The notes: generated by a model from the sequence alone, not told the origin. DNA of 64,000 nt from Isoperla grammatica (GCA_945910005.1 OX246747.1:35126622-35190621); one strand, 5' to 3'. Counted from the stretch's first letter, positions 11,620-21,928 are shown. Translations and numbers: made by a program.

Positions 11620-12050
11620 AGTTTTAGATGAGTTGAGAATTGAGTATGTTGTTCGAAAATAACTACATGAAAACCCAGTATAAATGTGCCCAATTTAAGA
11701 TTTGTAATTTTGTATTTATTGTCTATCAACTCAGTTGTAAGAACTGATTGATCAACTGACTGATCAAGTGGATGTTGTGGGAAACAAATTAATGTTACAT
11801 GAGTTGAGTGTTTGAGTATGTTGTTCGAAAATAAATGAATGAAAACCCGGTATAATTGTGCCCAATTTAAGATTTGTAATTTTGTATTTATTGTCTATCC
11901 ACTCAGTTACAAGAACTGATTTTCAGAGGGGAAAATTATATGCCATTTATAATGTGGTTTGTTGCTTGCTATGACGGCTCCAAAGCAATACCAAGTCAAA
12001 TTCCAAATTTAAGAACCACTGCCTGAACCCTATGCATTGGAATAAATATT
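11620..12050 (-). mobile_element. SINE A 3' part, duplicated with flank
   Basis: Two direct copies (about 11622-11745 and 11795-11925, period ~178 bp) share 'gagtatgttgttcgaaaata', 'gtgcccaatttaagattt' and the SINE A tail ('tttattgtctat.cactcagtt'). The second continues into SINE A body ('gacggctccaaag') and degenerate tRNA head ('actgcctgaaccctatgcat') up to about 12050. So a SINE A insertion, internally deleted, was partly duplicated with its flank. Confidence 0.65.
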
Positions 12051-13230
12051 GATAATTTTTGTTGTACAAAAAAAACTTCATTTGTTCAAGAGTAGAAATT
12101 AGATAATTGCAGAAAAAAAAAATTAGGTCTATAAAATGTTATCTTTTAAGCACTATTTTTGATAAAGCTGTGGTGACATACAATATTATCGTCAAGGTAA
12201 TTACTCTTAATCATAAAACTCAATTGCATTGCAAAATTTTTTCAAGTGTTTACCTACTTGCATTTCAATATTGCATTACATAAAGGAATTATCAGTCTTA
12301 TTTTTATCATATTGATAACAAAAATAAAATGCACTTTAATCCTCAGTACTTGATATTGGCATTTTATATATATATATATAAAAAAAAAAAAATCAACTGC
12401 TTAGAGTTTTGTGATTCATTCTCTTTTCTCTTATTAATTCAAACTTTATTGTGTTTAAAATTACTTGTTACATTTTGGTTATGTTATAGGCCTGGTATTG
12501 TGTGCCGATTATTGTAGTAAAAATTATATTGTTGCCACAAGAGTATACCTTCAGTATAATTGAGATTAAATAAACTAAATGTATCAATAATGTTTCAAAA
12601 CTAATTTATATAGATATATATATATATTTTTCCCTCCACATTTCCTTTTACGGAAAGCACAAGAGATGAGGTATTATCAAGGAGGAAATATAATTTCCCG
12701 CCTATGTTTTCGGAAAATGACACAGAAGTTTATTCCACGTATTTCACGACCAACGCTCAATTTCCCAGAATCCAAAGCGCTCGACTATAACAAGTAAAGG
12801 TGTTCACTACTACATAATCACAGAAGCGTGCAGGTTAAACGGAACTGTTGTTGTTGCAACTGTTGTAAGTTTTCCTCGTCGTTCAAAACTATACGAACTC
12901 ATCATTTACTGATTTCGAATTTTTTTTCTGTATTTTATTTTTGGCGCCATTATACAATCATGCATAATACACTTGTTGATATTAGTAAATCAAGACTAGG
13001 ACAGAGCATGACTTCACTGAAAACACTCGAATGTAGTCACCATATCATTATTTCGCGATTAATTCGAAATTTGATTCAATAGACAACGCGAGAATCTCCA
13101 ACCGCATCGTAATCGTAATCAGATTTGGGATTGTAATCGTACATTTTCTCATGCTACGACATTATTGTGTACAAAACCATGCAAGTTAACTTGTTCACGA
13201 TTTCCAGATTGTTGCGATTGCAATCCCGAT
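12051..13230. other. AT-rich DNA, no gene recognised
   Basis: Contains TA microsatellites (12366-12380, 12612-12628), A runs and unique AT-rich sequence. No exon or element boundary could be supported. Confidence 0.5.
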
Positions 13231-13234
13231 ACCG

Positions 13235-13635
13235 ACAATTGTGGTTGAGGTTTCAACGATATCAGGATTGCCATTACGATCACGATTACGACAATTGTGG
13301 TTGAGGTTTCAACGATTTCAGGATTGCGATTACGATCACGATTACGAGAATTGTGGTTGAGGTTTCAACGATTTCAGGATTGCGATTACGATCACGATTA
13401 CGAAGATTGTGGTTGAGGTTTCAACGATATCAGGATTGCGATTACGATCACGATCACGACAATTGTGGTTGAGGTTTCAACGATTTTAGGATTTCGATTA
13501 CGATCACGATTACGACAATTGTGGTTGAGGTTTCAACGATTTTAGGATTTCGATTACGATCACGATTACGACAATTGTGGTTGAGGTTTCAACGATTTCC
13601 GGATTACGATTACGATCCCGATTACGACAATACTC
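13235..13635. repeat. 56-bp minisatellite, ~7 copies
   Basis: Unit: acaattgtggttgaggtttc, then 'aacgatttcaggattgcg' and 'attacgatcacgattacg'. Copies start near 13238, 13294, 13350, 13406 and so on, ending around 13630. The second half of the unit is itself an internal (attacg/atcacg)n repeat, so it probably grew from a 6-bp repeat. Non-coding. Confidence 0.93.
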
Positions 13636-13770
13636 TTCCCTCAGTACAGCAGGAATGTTGAAGATGTCTATAAACCAACCTACAAAACACTTTGTTCAAC
13701 GCAGAAAGGTACAAATTCAAAATACGAATTCCCCGTTTCCCTCCGCTAGTGAAGTGTCTGTGGTATTTAT

Positions 13771-13800
13771 CCCCCCCCCCCTCCCCCTCCCCTCCACCGC
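13771..13800. repeat. Poly-C / CCT-rich tract
   Basis: A run of C followed by ctcccc repeats. It gives spurious proline- or glycine-rich open frames on both strands. Confidence 0.9.
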
Positions 13801-14039
13801 CCCTACATCGCGTGGCTGCTATGCACAATGCGTTGCATAAGATGTTTCATTGTATTCGCAACACTGTGGCTACTGCCGGTAATCCATGAGATTCTAACAC
13901 AACTCGTGGATATACCTCGTCGCACGACAATAGGAGCCGCACTTTCAACTGACTTGAGACCATTTTACGTCGACTGTTTTCAAATTTCTAAAAAAAAAAG
14001 TATAACATTTTATTTTAAACTTGAATCAATGACAGCAAA

Positions 14040-15690
14040 GTAATGAATTGTTTTAAATGACTTTTTAGTGAACTATACCGCGAGCATTCATCGTTTTATC
14101 CGCTTTAAGGGTTGCAGGTTTTTGCACAAAGACGTAGGCCTATTTGTGGTAAGGCAATTAAGAGTGTTAAACACAAATAACTTGGAAAGCATGAAAAGTT
14201 TATGTTGGTATCTTTGAAATCACTCTCAATATCGAAATTTTGGAATTATGCGTGGATATACATTATCATGATTTACAAATTCTCTAAAAAAAAGGCTGCA
14301 AAATGAGTGAATGAATTTTGAAAAAAAAATGTTTAAATTGTCAAATTTTAACCAAACTACATACTTTTTCAATTCTGTTTGAAAAATATCGGTAAACCTT
14401 AATAATATCTTGCTTTGTATCATCCTCAAATTTTGGACATTGAATAAACTTTAAAAAATACGGACAAAAACCCTTTTTTTTTGCTATTTGTAAGGAAAAT
14501 TAAAAATATATGTTAGATAAGGAAGTTTATTTCCTATGCAATAATATAAATTTAATATATTATTTGTTTTATCGACCGATATAGCGAGAAGAAATATAAT
14601 AAAAACAAGTGTTAAAAAAAATTACAAGTTTGTTTATTTACTTAATTAGGCCTATACTTAATAACCCACTTTTGATATCGCTGTCACGTTCAGGTTGCGC
14701 TGCGCTGTAGTATAGCGTATTACGTCACTGAAGAACGGAAACCAAGCACCTCATTGTTTTAAGATCAAGACACCAGAAATTACTTTCATAAATTGTTGTA
14801 TACCTTGAAAAGTTACAAAATTGTTGCCGGTTGCATTGTTTGTATGGAAGATATATGGATGGACGGTTCGCTAGCTAGCTTGCTAGCCAGGCCAATTAAA
14901 TATTAAAATATGCCTTTACTTTCAAATGAATGTGCTGGGTATTCGGTACCGTAAAACACACGAACTCATCCTAGCGGTAGAAATTGCTAACTAGCTGAGT
15001 AGACTATTTTTTGTAATCATTGACTCATTGAAAAATAGGGTTATTTCTCCGAGATTTTGTACAGTTTAGTGATGTAAAACAAATACACGTAACGTATTGA
15101 TTGATAATAGTTATCTACAAATTACTTTCCTGAGGAATAAATTATTTGAGTGGGCATTCCTTCCTTCTGAAAAAATTTAGACAGTGTAATTTGCACACAA
15201 ATGAATGTTGAATACGAGTTAAGTTAATGCAATGAATATAAAAACACCAAATTTTAAATTCAACAAAACTGTACATTGATAATGTAATTTTTTAAGTCTG
15301 TTTCTAGCCTATTTTAGATTAGACAATTTCACTGCAAATATGATAAAGTTATCACTATTGCCACTTCCATATCCAACATGTAATTTTAATTTAGAGAAAG
15401 GACTTTGCCTACTCAGCAGATAGCATTAATTGCAGAAAATGTCCCTATCTTAAGATAGTATTTAATTTCAACAGATAATACCTATCTAACGGATAGTTGG
15501 TAGGCTACCGATTTGATTCGACCCATTTGCGATTTCTTTTACAACATCAATACCTACCTACTGGTTTTGTACAGGAAACGAGTTTGTATCACGTTTTACT
15601 GTTAATGAGTGTATCCTGTCACATTATATAATGGATTTGAATGCAAGTTTATAAAACTCGAATTCTGATTTTCGTACAACGAGACAAAAA
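14040..15690. other. AT-rich DNA, no gene recognised
   Basis: Unremarkable AT-rich sequence. A short palindromic cluster 'gctagctagcttgctagcc' lies at about 14871-14889. No coding or transposon evidence. Confidence 0.5.
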
Positions 15691-15694
15691 CGTG

Positions 15695-15770
15695 ATCGAT
15701 AGAGGTAGCTAAGTGCACGATCTGATTCTGTAGGGCATGAGTTCGATTCCCCACACCGGCCACTCTAACT
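15695..15770 (+). repeat. Degenerate tRNA-like (SINE head) remnant
   Basis: Contains a B-box-like 'gagttcgattcccc' (about 15738-15752) preceded by a weak A-box region 'gtagctaagtgcac', followed by A/T-rich sequence. It looks like an old tRNA-derived SINE head, not a functional tRNA. Confidence 0.4.
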
Positions 15771-16041
15771 AAAGTTTTAGAAAAAAGTAAAAAAAAAAAA
15801 AAAAGTTTTAAAGTTTTAAAGTTTTTGAGTTTTTTTTTCAATCATGATTCGAATTTTGGGATTGAGAACTACAATTAATATAGGATTCCTTTCTAACAGT
15901 TATATTATACCCTATTGGCTGAAAAGGGTGTACATTGTGTTATTTTTTAAATGAGTGAATGATAGATACAGAAATAATATGTATACATTGTTACCCTGAT
16001 AACATTGACCTGCGGTATCTACCCAAAATTTTGATTTTTTA

Positions 16042-16315
16042 AACAACGAGCACTCAATAAATTCAAAGCTGTTCTGAATCGGTCTTGTTGATTCTGGCAT
16101 CTGTACGCAGGTATTCGCACTGTCCAATCACTGATTCGTACATGTTTTGTATTTGAAATATCGATCTGTGATTGGTTATCGCTCACTCGTCGATGGTGTT
16201 CGGAGCCTACAGGGTTGGTTTAGTCGCTTTAAATTAAAGTCTCCCGCTGAAAATCAGTTTTGTTACTGAGTGGGTATAGACTCTAAATGTGAATTTATTT
16301 ATTTATTTATTTAAA
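16042..16315 (+). mobile_element. SINE A copy (5'-truncated)
   Basis: Shares the body words gcactcaataaattcaaag, 'gattctggcat', gattggttatcgctcactcg, 'cctacagggttggtttagtcg', 'ttactgagtgggta' and 'gactctaaatgtgaattta' with copies at 46.0, 54.5 and 60.3 kb. The 3' end is a short (attt)n run. The tRNA-related head seen at 46245-46323 is missing here. Confidence 0.9.
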
Positions 16316-16599
16316 AGTTGTCCTAAAGATACGAGCAAACTTTTTTCAAACTCTGAATGCAGCTGACTCTTTAATACTCAAACGTTTAATAGTCGACTTT
16401 GGCCGGTGTCTGTATCCCTCTTAATTGTGGCCTTGACTTTACATTGCTAATTATATAACGGATACAGTAGACAAAGTGTAAAAACAATTATTATTCTAAC
16501 TTTTCTCATTATGGATAGAATTTAAATTTAAATATCCCACGTCTCTATAATTCACTAATTAAACAGATTGTTGAACTACGCAAAAGAAACGCTATTTTA

Positions 16600-16860
16600 T
16601 TGATATTTTGAGAAAACTTCAAGGTGATGTAAAAGTTATTCTGATTCAAGATTTTGATTTTGAATCAGCTTAACAACCAATTTCAAAAATTTCAAATGTG
16701 GTATTTGTCACGATTTTGATTTCTATAATTAATTATTGAAATGGCAATCGAAACAAATACAGTATGAGATAAAGTCACTGTTTAGCTGATGAAAAACAAA
16801 AATCCGGTTCAGAAATCACTTTTTCAACATCTTGAAGTAAAACCCCGTTAACATAGCAAA
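16600..16860. mobile_element. Fold-back MITE family E
   Basis: The left arm ('cttcaaggtgatgtaaaagt', 'tcagcttaacaa') and right arm ('gtttagctgatgaaaaac', 'gaaatcactttttcaacatc') are inverted relative to each other. Related copies lie at 36.86-37.13, 42.29-42.55 and 60.27-60.55 kb. No reading frame. Confidence 0.65.
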
Positions 16861-17235
16861 TTAGGTACCCTTTACCCTTAACGGATGTGTTATTAAGCTT
16901 TATACCTCAGTGGTACATACATTGATATATACAATTTATAATTACTAATAATTGCTGTATGGGAAGTGAACCGTATCAAAATAAAAATATACTTGCAATG
17001 TATTTTTTTCCCGCGGCTGCAAAGAAGTCAGAAAGAAAAAGAGAAAGAACATTGCTGACTGCAGCAGAACAGGTTTCGACTCTGTCTTGGAGAATGTTAC
17101 TTAAATAGGAAGTTTACACGGAGGAAAATAATTACTTAATAACGGTATTAAAACATACAGTGATATGAAGAAAAAATAGAAAATAAATACATTCTACTTG
17201 TTTTTGTTTGGTCTCTACCCCACTCACAAGAAATT

Positions 17236-17262
17236 TTTTCAATGCGAGGGGGGGGGGAGGGG
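17236..17262. repeat. Poly-G tract
   Basis: A run of about 10 G followed by aggggg. It belongs to the series of G/C homopolymers in this window. Confidence 0.9.
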
Positions 17263-17374
17263 GCGGAACACAATTTATTAGGTGTGTCTATCACCGTTTA
17301 GATGTAGGTATACCTATATCATTTCAATTGGTTTTTAAACAAATTCCGGAAAGTTATAAAAGAAAATGGGCATT

Positions 17375-17435
17375 GAACCCTGAGCCATGTCACACGACCA
17401 ATGAGGTTACGGGTTCGATTCCCAGCTCATAGTGT
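17375..17435 (+). repeat. tRNA-like B-box remnant
   Basis: 'gttacgggttcgattcccag' (about 17405-17424) is a good B box, but the upstream sequence does not fold as a tRNA. Probably a decayed SINE head. Confidence 0.4.
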
Positions 17436-17460
17436 ACAGACTAAATATTGTGCCCTACAA

Positions 17461-17825
17461 TTTACATCAATGTACCTTAGTTTAAAGGATGATCCTTTGG
17501 TCGAATCTATAAAATATATTCGTAACGACGATACATACTCGATTAAATACTAGCTATAATACCCTAAATAGGGTCACATAGTACCCTAAATATGGTGCCC
17601 TACAATTTAAATAAATAAATCACATCTCAGGTGTAAGATATTCTAAAATTCCCTAATTTTAAGTATGATCTTTTGGTCGAATCTATAAAATATATCCGTA
17701 AGACGAAACATATACTCTATTGTATCCAGCTATACTACCCTAAATAGGGTCACATAGTACCCTAAATATGGTGCCCTACAATTTAAATAAATAAATCACA
17801 TCTCAGGTGTAAGATATTCCAAACT
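17461..17825. repeat. Tandem duplication, ~177-bp unit
   Basis: Two direct copies share 'ttggtcgaatctataaaata', 'accctaaatagggtcacata' and 'gccctacaatttaaataaat'. The second half is almost identical between copies, so the duplication is recent. The internal 'gggtcacatagtaccctaaa' is weakly palindromic. Non-coding. Confidence 0.9.
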
Positions 17826-19020
17826 TGGTAAATCAATTCTTATCATGTCACACAAAATAGAGACATATTATACCATAGGGTGTAGCTGTATTACTATACC
17901 ATACACAAAAACATTTCTGGTATCGAAACTCAATTATCACACATAAACAAACAAAAATCGTGATGGTGTGATTAAAAAATTGCAGACAAATTTGTACATT
18001 CTCACTCAAAACGTGTAGATGTGGGAGGCGGTGCGTTGAAAAAAAAAAAAAAAAAAAGTGCGACTTGTACCAAAATGCAAACCTGATTCTATTTCACGAG
18101 TAGGTAATACCAACAAGTAAAGTTAAAACTAAGTTCCCGCTAACCCCGATATCTATAACGTACGCGACGAGATTACGAAATGTATTAATTAATGAAAGTT
18201 AATTAAGGTGGAAACCAGTTAAGCGGTTGTAAATAATTACTTTGATATTCTCGTTAGGCGGTAATATAGCGTTTCGAATACTCGGACTTGTTTCATGGCC
18301 AATCTTGAGACGTCGTCATATTTATCAGTAGCCAAAAATGTGGAAAACGTTTTTTAAAAAAATTCAAATGTTTTGGATTCCATAATATTTCGGTCCGGGA
18401 ATTTTTTTTGTAGTCAATTCAAAAAAGATTTTTTTTTGTGATTTAACCTTGAAAATTTTCGGCTCTTTTGACTTCATTAATAACGTTTAAAATGTAAAAT
18501 AAACAAAACAGTAAACAATATAGAACTAAACATAATTATTAAATTAATAATAATAAGATAAGTTGGTTGTTAGTTACCACAAACCGTGAACAAGTTAGTA
18601 GAGAGTAAAGAAGATTTTATTCTTAGAAAGTTCCGAAGAAGATTATTCCCAAAACCAGAAAACAAAGTTAAACAAAACAAACAAAATGTGATGCGAAATG
18701 TATACAGAGGTAAAAAAATGCTTGTTTTGTGTGTACGGGCCAATTTTCTTAAAAAGATTCAAAGTGTTTTAATTTCAAGTATTTTAGGTTAAAAGTGATA
18801 TTCGAATTTTTAAGGGGGGAGGAGGAAGGGCAACATATTTTTTTGGGGGGGATGCATTTTTTAAAATTGTTATCATTTTTCCCTCTTATAACAATTCGCA
18901 TCAAAATTAGTCAAAACGTTAAACAAATGAAAATCATTAAATGCAAAACATATAATAAACAAAAGCCAAACCAAACCAAACCAAACAAACAAACAAAAAA
19001 TAAACAAAACGCGCTCCTAC
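17826..19020 (-). other. GATA gene intron sequence after the 19021-19303 exon
   Basis: It follows a GTAGGA donor read on the minus strand and is presumed intronic. It is AT-rich, with A runs at 18040-18057 and an (aaac)n-like stretch at 18965-19000. I looked on the minus strand for the finger signatures (CxxC-L-W-R-R and CNACGLY) from here to position 1 and found none. Confidence 0.55.
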
Positions 19021-19303
19021 CTGCACTAGATCTACTTTTCGTCCTCGCTTTATTGCCTTGTGCGCCCCCCGGATTATTTTGATGTTTCGCCGCCCCAAAC
19101 ATCCCCTGATGCATGGCACCCATATGTCCGCCATACATGCCATATCCCTCGTACGAGGGTGACGTCATTTCCGGCCTAAACTCGCCGTAGGCTGTACCTT
19201 CCCGTTGTTTGCCGCAGTTCAACATGTTGGGCTTGACGTCCATCTGGTTGCCGTCTTGGTGCATGAACGCAGCAGACATGGCCGCCGCGTGCGCCACCGC
19301 GTT
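19021..19303 (-). CDS. gata123: GATA1/2/3-class transcription factor, exon before zinc finger 1
   Basis: Internal coding exon, 94 codons plus one base, read from an acceptor (cttgttctag) at 19304 to a donor (GTAGGA) starting at 19020. It opens NAVAHAAAMSAAF, runs through a Met/Gly/Tyr-rich segment (EGYGMYGGHMGAMHQGMFG) and ends with the basic GNKARTKSRSSAG. In GATA1/2/3 proteins a K-S-R-x-K-x-R-S-S-x-G segment stands directly before the first C-x2-C-x17-C-x2-C finger. The phase-1 exit splits that glycine codon and the next exon should begin with the finger. The phase-0 entry matches the exit of the exon at 20362-20651. These proteins are nuclear and bind WGATAR sites; the fingers themselves are not in view. 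The low-complexity middle is poorly conserved, so identification rests on the ending and on the neighbour. Open frame past 19021 is intron. Confidence 0.85.
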
Positions 19304-20361
19304 CTAGAACAAGAAACAAGCGTTAGCGCTATCTAGGAGCAAACACGAGAACCCTGGGACATGAACTATGGCGCTATATAACAGCAAACAGGAGAACCCT
19401 GACACAAGAACGATGGCGCTATTCAAGAACTATGGCACTATCTAGTAGCAAACAGGAGAACCCTAGGTGAAAAGCTGTATATTAGAGTGGCGCTATCTAG
19501 GAGCAAACAGGAGAACACAGGGACATGAACTATGGCGCTATCTAGTAGCAAACAGGAGAACCCTAGGTAAAAAGCTGTATATTAGAGTGGCGCTATCTAG
19601 GAACAAACACGAGAACCCTGAGACATAACTATGGCGCTATCTAGTAGCAAACAGGAGAACCCTGACACAAGAACTATGGCGCTATCTAGTAGCAAACAGG
19701 AGAACCCTGATACAAGAACCATGGCGCTATCTAGTAGCAAACAGGAGAACCCTGGGACATGAACTATGGCGCTATCTAGGAGCAAACAGGAGAACCCTGG
19801 GACATGAACTATGGCGCTATCTAGTAGCAAACAGGAGAACCCTGACATAAGAACTATGGCGCTATCTAGGAGCAAACACGAGAACCCTAGGACATGAACT
19901 ATGGCGCTATCTAGGAGCAAACACGAGAACCCTGGGACGTGAACTATGGCTTTAATAGCAAACACATGAACTATGGCGCTATCTAGTAGCAAACACGAGA
20001 ACCCTGGGACATGAACTATGGCACTATCTAGTAGCAAACACGAGAACCCTAGGTAAAAAGCTGTATTTTAAAGTGGCGCTATCTAGTAGCAAACAGGAGA
20101 ACCTTAGGTTAAAAGCTGCATATTAGAGTGGCGCTATCTAGTAGCAAACGGGAGAACCTTAGGTTAAAAGCTGCTATTAGAGTGGCGCTATCTAGTAGCA
20201 AACAGGAGAACCCTAGGTGAAAAGCTGTATATTAGAGTGGCGCTATCTAGTAGCAAACAGGAGAACCCTGGGTCAAAAGCTGTATATTAGAGTGGCGCTA
20301 TCTAGTAGCAAACAGGAGAACCCTGGGTCAAAAGCTGTTTATGACCACACGGCGAGCATAC
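19304..20361 (-). repeat. Intron of the GATA gene made of minisatellite
   Basis: This 1058-bp phase-0 intron is filled by tandem repeats from about 19315 to 20340, within about 20 bp of both splice sites. The shared core is 'ggcgctatctagtagcaaac' followed by 'aggagaaccct'. Two spacer types alternate: a ~45-bp unit with 'gggacatgaactat' or 'gacacaagaactat' (mostly 19600-20040), and a ~55-bp unit with 'aggtaaaaagctgtatatta' (mainly 20040-20340). There are about 20 copies in all. The 45-bp units have a length divisible by three, so one minus-strand frame stays open through them and gives a spurious repetitive protein. Confidence 0.92.
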
Positions 20362-20651
20362 CTGGTATTCCGAGTTTGAGGAGGAGGTCGACGGCGTCGT
20401 GGTCGAGGGGGTGATGGTGTCGGGCGTCGCGTCCTTGGGCGGCGTCGGTGGGAACGAGAAGAGGTGGGAACTGTTGCTGGACGCCGATGTGGCCACTTTC
20501 TCGTCGGAGGAGGACGACTGGAAGGGGTGACCCCACGCGGACGTGTGGACAGAGAGACCGATCGGCTTGGACGTGTCCGTCAGCCAGGGGTGGAGGGGGG
20601 TGTGGAAGTGGGGGCGGCACACGTCGCGACTCGACATGCGGGAGGCGGCGG
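20362..20651 (-). CDS. gata123: GATA1/2/3-class transcription factor, N-terminal-region exon
   Basis: Internal coding exon of 290 bp. The acceptor has a long pyrimidine tract (ctctctctgtcttgttgcag) and the donor is CAG|GTATGC. The reading is AAASRMSSRDVCRPHFHTPL and continues HPWLTDTSKP, then a Ser-rich stretch, HLFSFPPTPPKD, a Ser/Thr/Pro-rich tail and SNSEYQ. Vertebrate GATA2/3 have recognisably the same order: VCRP, a PWL motif, a PF region, then H-L-F-x-F-P-P-T-P-P-K-D and a K-Y-Q motif near the matching exon end. This is the regulatory half between the N-terminal activation region and the fingers, of a nuclear regulator of haematopoietic, neural or ectodermal fates in animals. Entry is phase 1 (one base from the upstream exon, which I could not find) and exit is phase 0. 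An intron at the Y-Q point splits what is one exon in vertebrates. Alternative families are unlikely because of the PPTPPKD block. Confidence 0.92.
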
Positions 20652-20741
20652 CTGCAACAAGACAGAGAGAGACAAGGTGAGAAAAAGATACAATACAAAT
20701 CACATTTTACATAAAGAGATTAAAATAATTAATTTACAAAG

Positions 20742-20960
20742 AAAGATTGCCGAGGAGAATGCTAGAACTGGAGATTCCAGGTAAAAGAACGAGAGGAAGA
20801 CCTCGACAAAGATGGCACGACAAAGTGAGGAAGGATGTGGAAATGCGAGGAGGGGACTGGAATGTAGTTGAGGGGGAAGAGTGGTGGCAGGATAGAAGAA
20901 GATGGAGTGGCTTATCTTCAATGCCGACCCAACGCAAAGTTGGACGTGGCAACAGATGAT
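20742..20960 (+). pseudogene. Non-LTR retrotransposon ORF2 C-terminal fragment
   Basis: A plus-strand frame reads RLPRRMLELEIPGKRTRGRP and RQRWHDKVRKD, with a later RRRWSGL before a stop at about 20957. The G-K-R-x-R-G-R-P-x-x-R-W motif followed by a D-R-x-x-W segment is typical of the region after the reverse transcriptase in LINE ORF2 proteins. Only the last ~70 codons remain; upstream sequence is not coding. The frame ends in a short gat microsatellite (20957-20970), as many LINE 3' ends do. It lies about 90 bp from the GATA exon acceptor and is antisense to that gene. Confidence 0.8.
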
Positions 20961-21009
20961 GATGATGATTTACATACGGATAATGTATATAGCAATTGTA
21001 ATAAAAGTT

Positions 21010-21128
21010 TGACCCGAATGGGAATCGAACCCAGGTCATCCTGCTCAACGCACTGGTGTTTTTTTTTCATTGAAGCTACCGTGACCATTATACCAGAGTA
21101 TCTAGGTTTGATCCCCAGTCGGGGAAAA
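21010..21128. repeat. Two opposed tRNA-like B-box remnants
   Basis: 'gggaatcgaacccaggtcat' (21020-21039, minus sense) and 'taggtttgatccccagtcgg' (21103-21122, plus sense) both resemble tRNA T-arm/B-box sequence, in opposite orientation. They are probably decayed SINE heads. No complete cloverleaf is evident. Confidence 0.4.
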
Positions 21129-21234
21129 TTTTTCTGCATAGATCATATTATTCACACACATATATAAGATCACAGATATTTACTCAGGTGCCTGACTTCA
21201 CTGCCCTCCTTACTACTACCTTCAGACAGGTGTG

Positions 21235-21276
21235 AATGACGTCACAAACATGGCCGCCGCGCGAGCGCAGGTGAGT
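21235..21276 (+). promoter_or_regulatory. CRE plus YY1-like start site with possible first exon
   Basis: A full CRE palindrome (tgacgtca, 21237-21244) is followed by 'aaacatggccgccgcgcg', which resembles a YY1 site overlapping a start codon at 21250. The frame M-A-A-A-R-A-Q runs directly into a strong donor, CAG|GTGAGT, at 21271. This compact, CpG-containing cluster looks like a promoter with a very short first coding exon on the plus strand. No downstream exon was recognised, so the gene is unproven. Confidence 0.3.
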
Positions 21277-21299
21277 TAGCTACCACAGACTTGTCCGAT

Positions 21300-21928
21300 G
21301 TATAATTGTAGCGGCGAGTGCAGATGTCGACCACAATTAATGAGCCATTAATATTTCTAGCTCCTTATTCTTTGGTGTATATACATAAATTGGAGATCAT
21401 GTTTATTAATGTATTAACGTACCGAACATCTGGTATACGATCTACGGTTGGCCTGGCCATCTAAAACATCCGATCGGTCGGAATAGTATGCGATGTTTTA
21501 CAACAGAGGTTGAGTTTACAAGAATGTGCGCATAAAACCCGTTTTAAGTTGGTTTGTTTTTTTGTCTACTCACAATAATATTATCTCACGCTGAATTTTA
21601 TATAACGTGTATTTTATTTGCGTAGGTTATTATATTTATAGGTATTGTAAGCGAGCGATCATTTTGATGTTTGTTGGTTATGTATAGTGATAAAATGTAC
21701 CATTATGGATTGTTTTTTTCTTGTTTTTTTTATGGAGAGTACAGCAAATATGTGTGTGCAAAAACAGTCGAACACAGTCATGGTAGCACTTGTTCTTAAG
21801 GAATAACAAGTTTGTTTGAAGACAAGGTAATAATATTTTTGCTGAGGAATGTATTTTTAGTCTAAATTCATTTGGCTTCTTAAAGCAAGCAATCTAAAGT
21901 GTATAACTAAATAAAAATGTAGTAACGA
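21300..21928. other. AT-rich DNA, no gene recognised
   Basis: No domain-bearing frame or element boundary. It lies upstream of the first GATA exon seen, probably within that gene's 5' intron or its flank. Confidence 0.4.

Noticed and set aside
13828..13860. Possible zinc-finger exon because of 'gcgttgca' on the plus strand
   Set aside because: The minus-strand reading gives C-N-A-L-C, not CNACGLY, with no upstream LWRR or CxxC.
13622..13889. Proline/glycine-rich frames on both strands
   Set aside because: They are produced by the poly-C/CCT tract at 13771-13800.
18911..19020. Extension of the GATA exon beyond 19021 (SAFCLFFVCLFGLVWFGF)
   Set aside because: It follows a GTAGGA donor at the exact phase expected before zinc finger 1, and reads through an (aaac)n-like intronic run.
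19597..20037. 146-codon minus-strand repetitive 'protein' (LLLDSAIVHVPGFSC repeats)
   Set aside because: It is the translation of the intron minisatellite, whose 45-bp unit is divisible by three. It lies between splice sites, and the intron length (1058) would shift the frame if retained.
19315..20340. CTCF-like sites in the minisatellite core (agtggcgctatctag)
   Set aside because: It shares GGCGC with the CTCF core, but the preceding positions do not match, so the evidence is too weak to annotate.
21200..21290. Missing upstream GATA exon on the minus strand
   Set aside because: The minus-strand reading meets a stop before any donor and lacks GATA N-terminal features.
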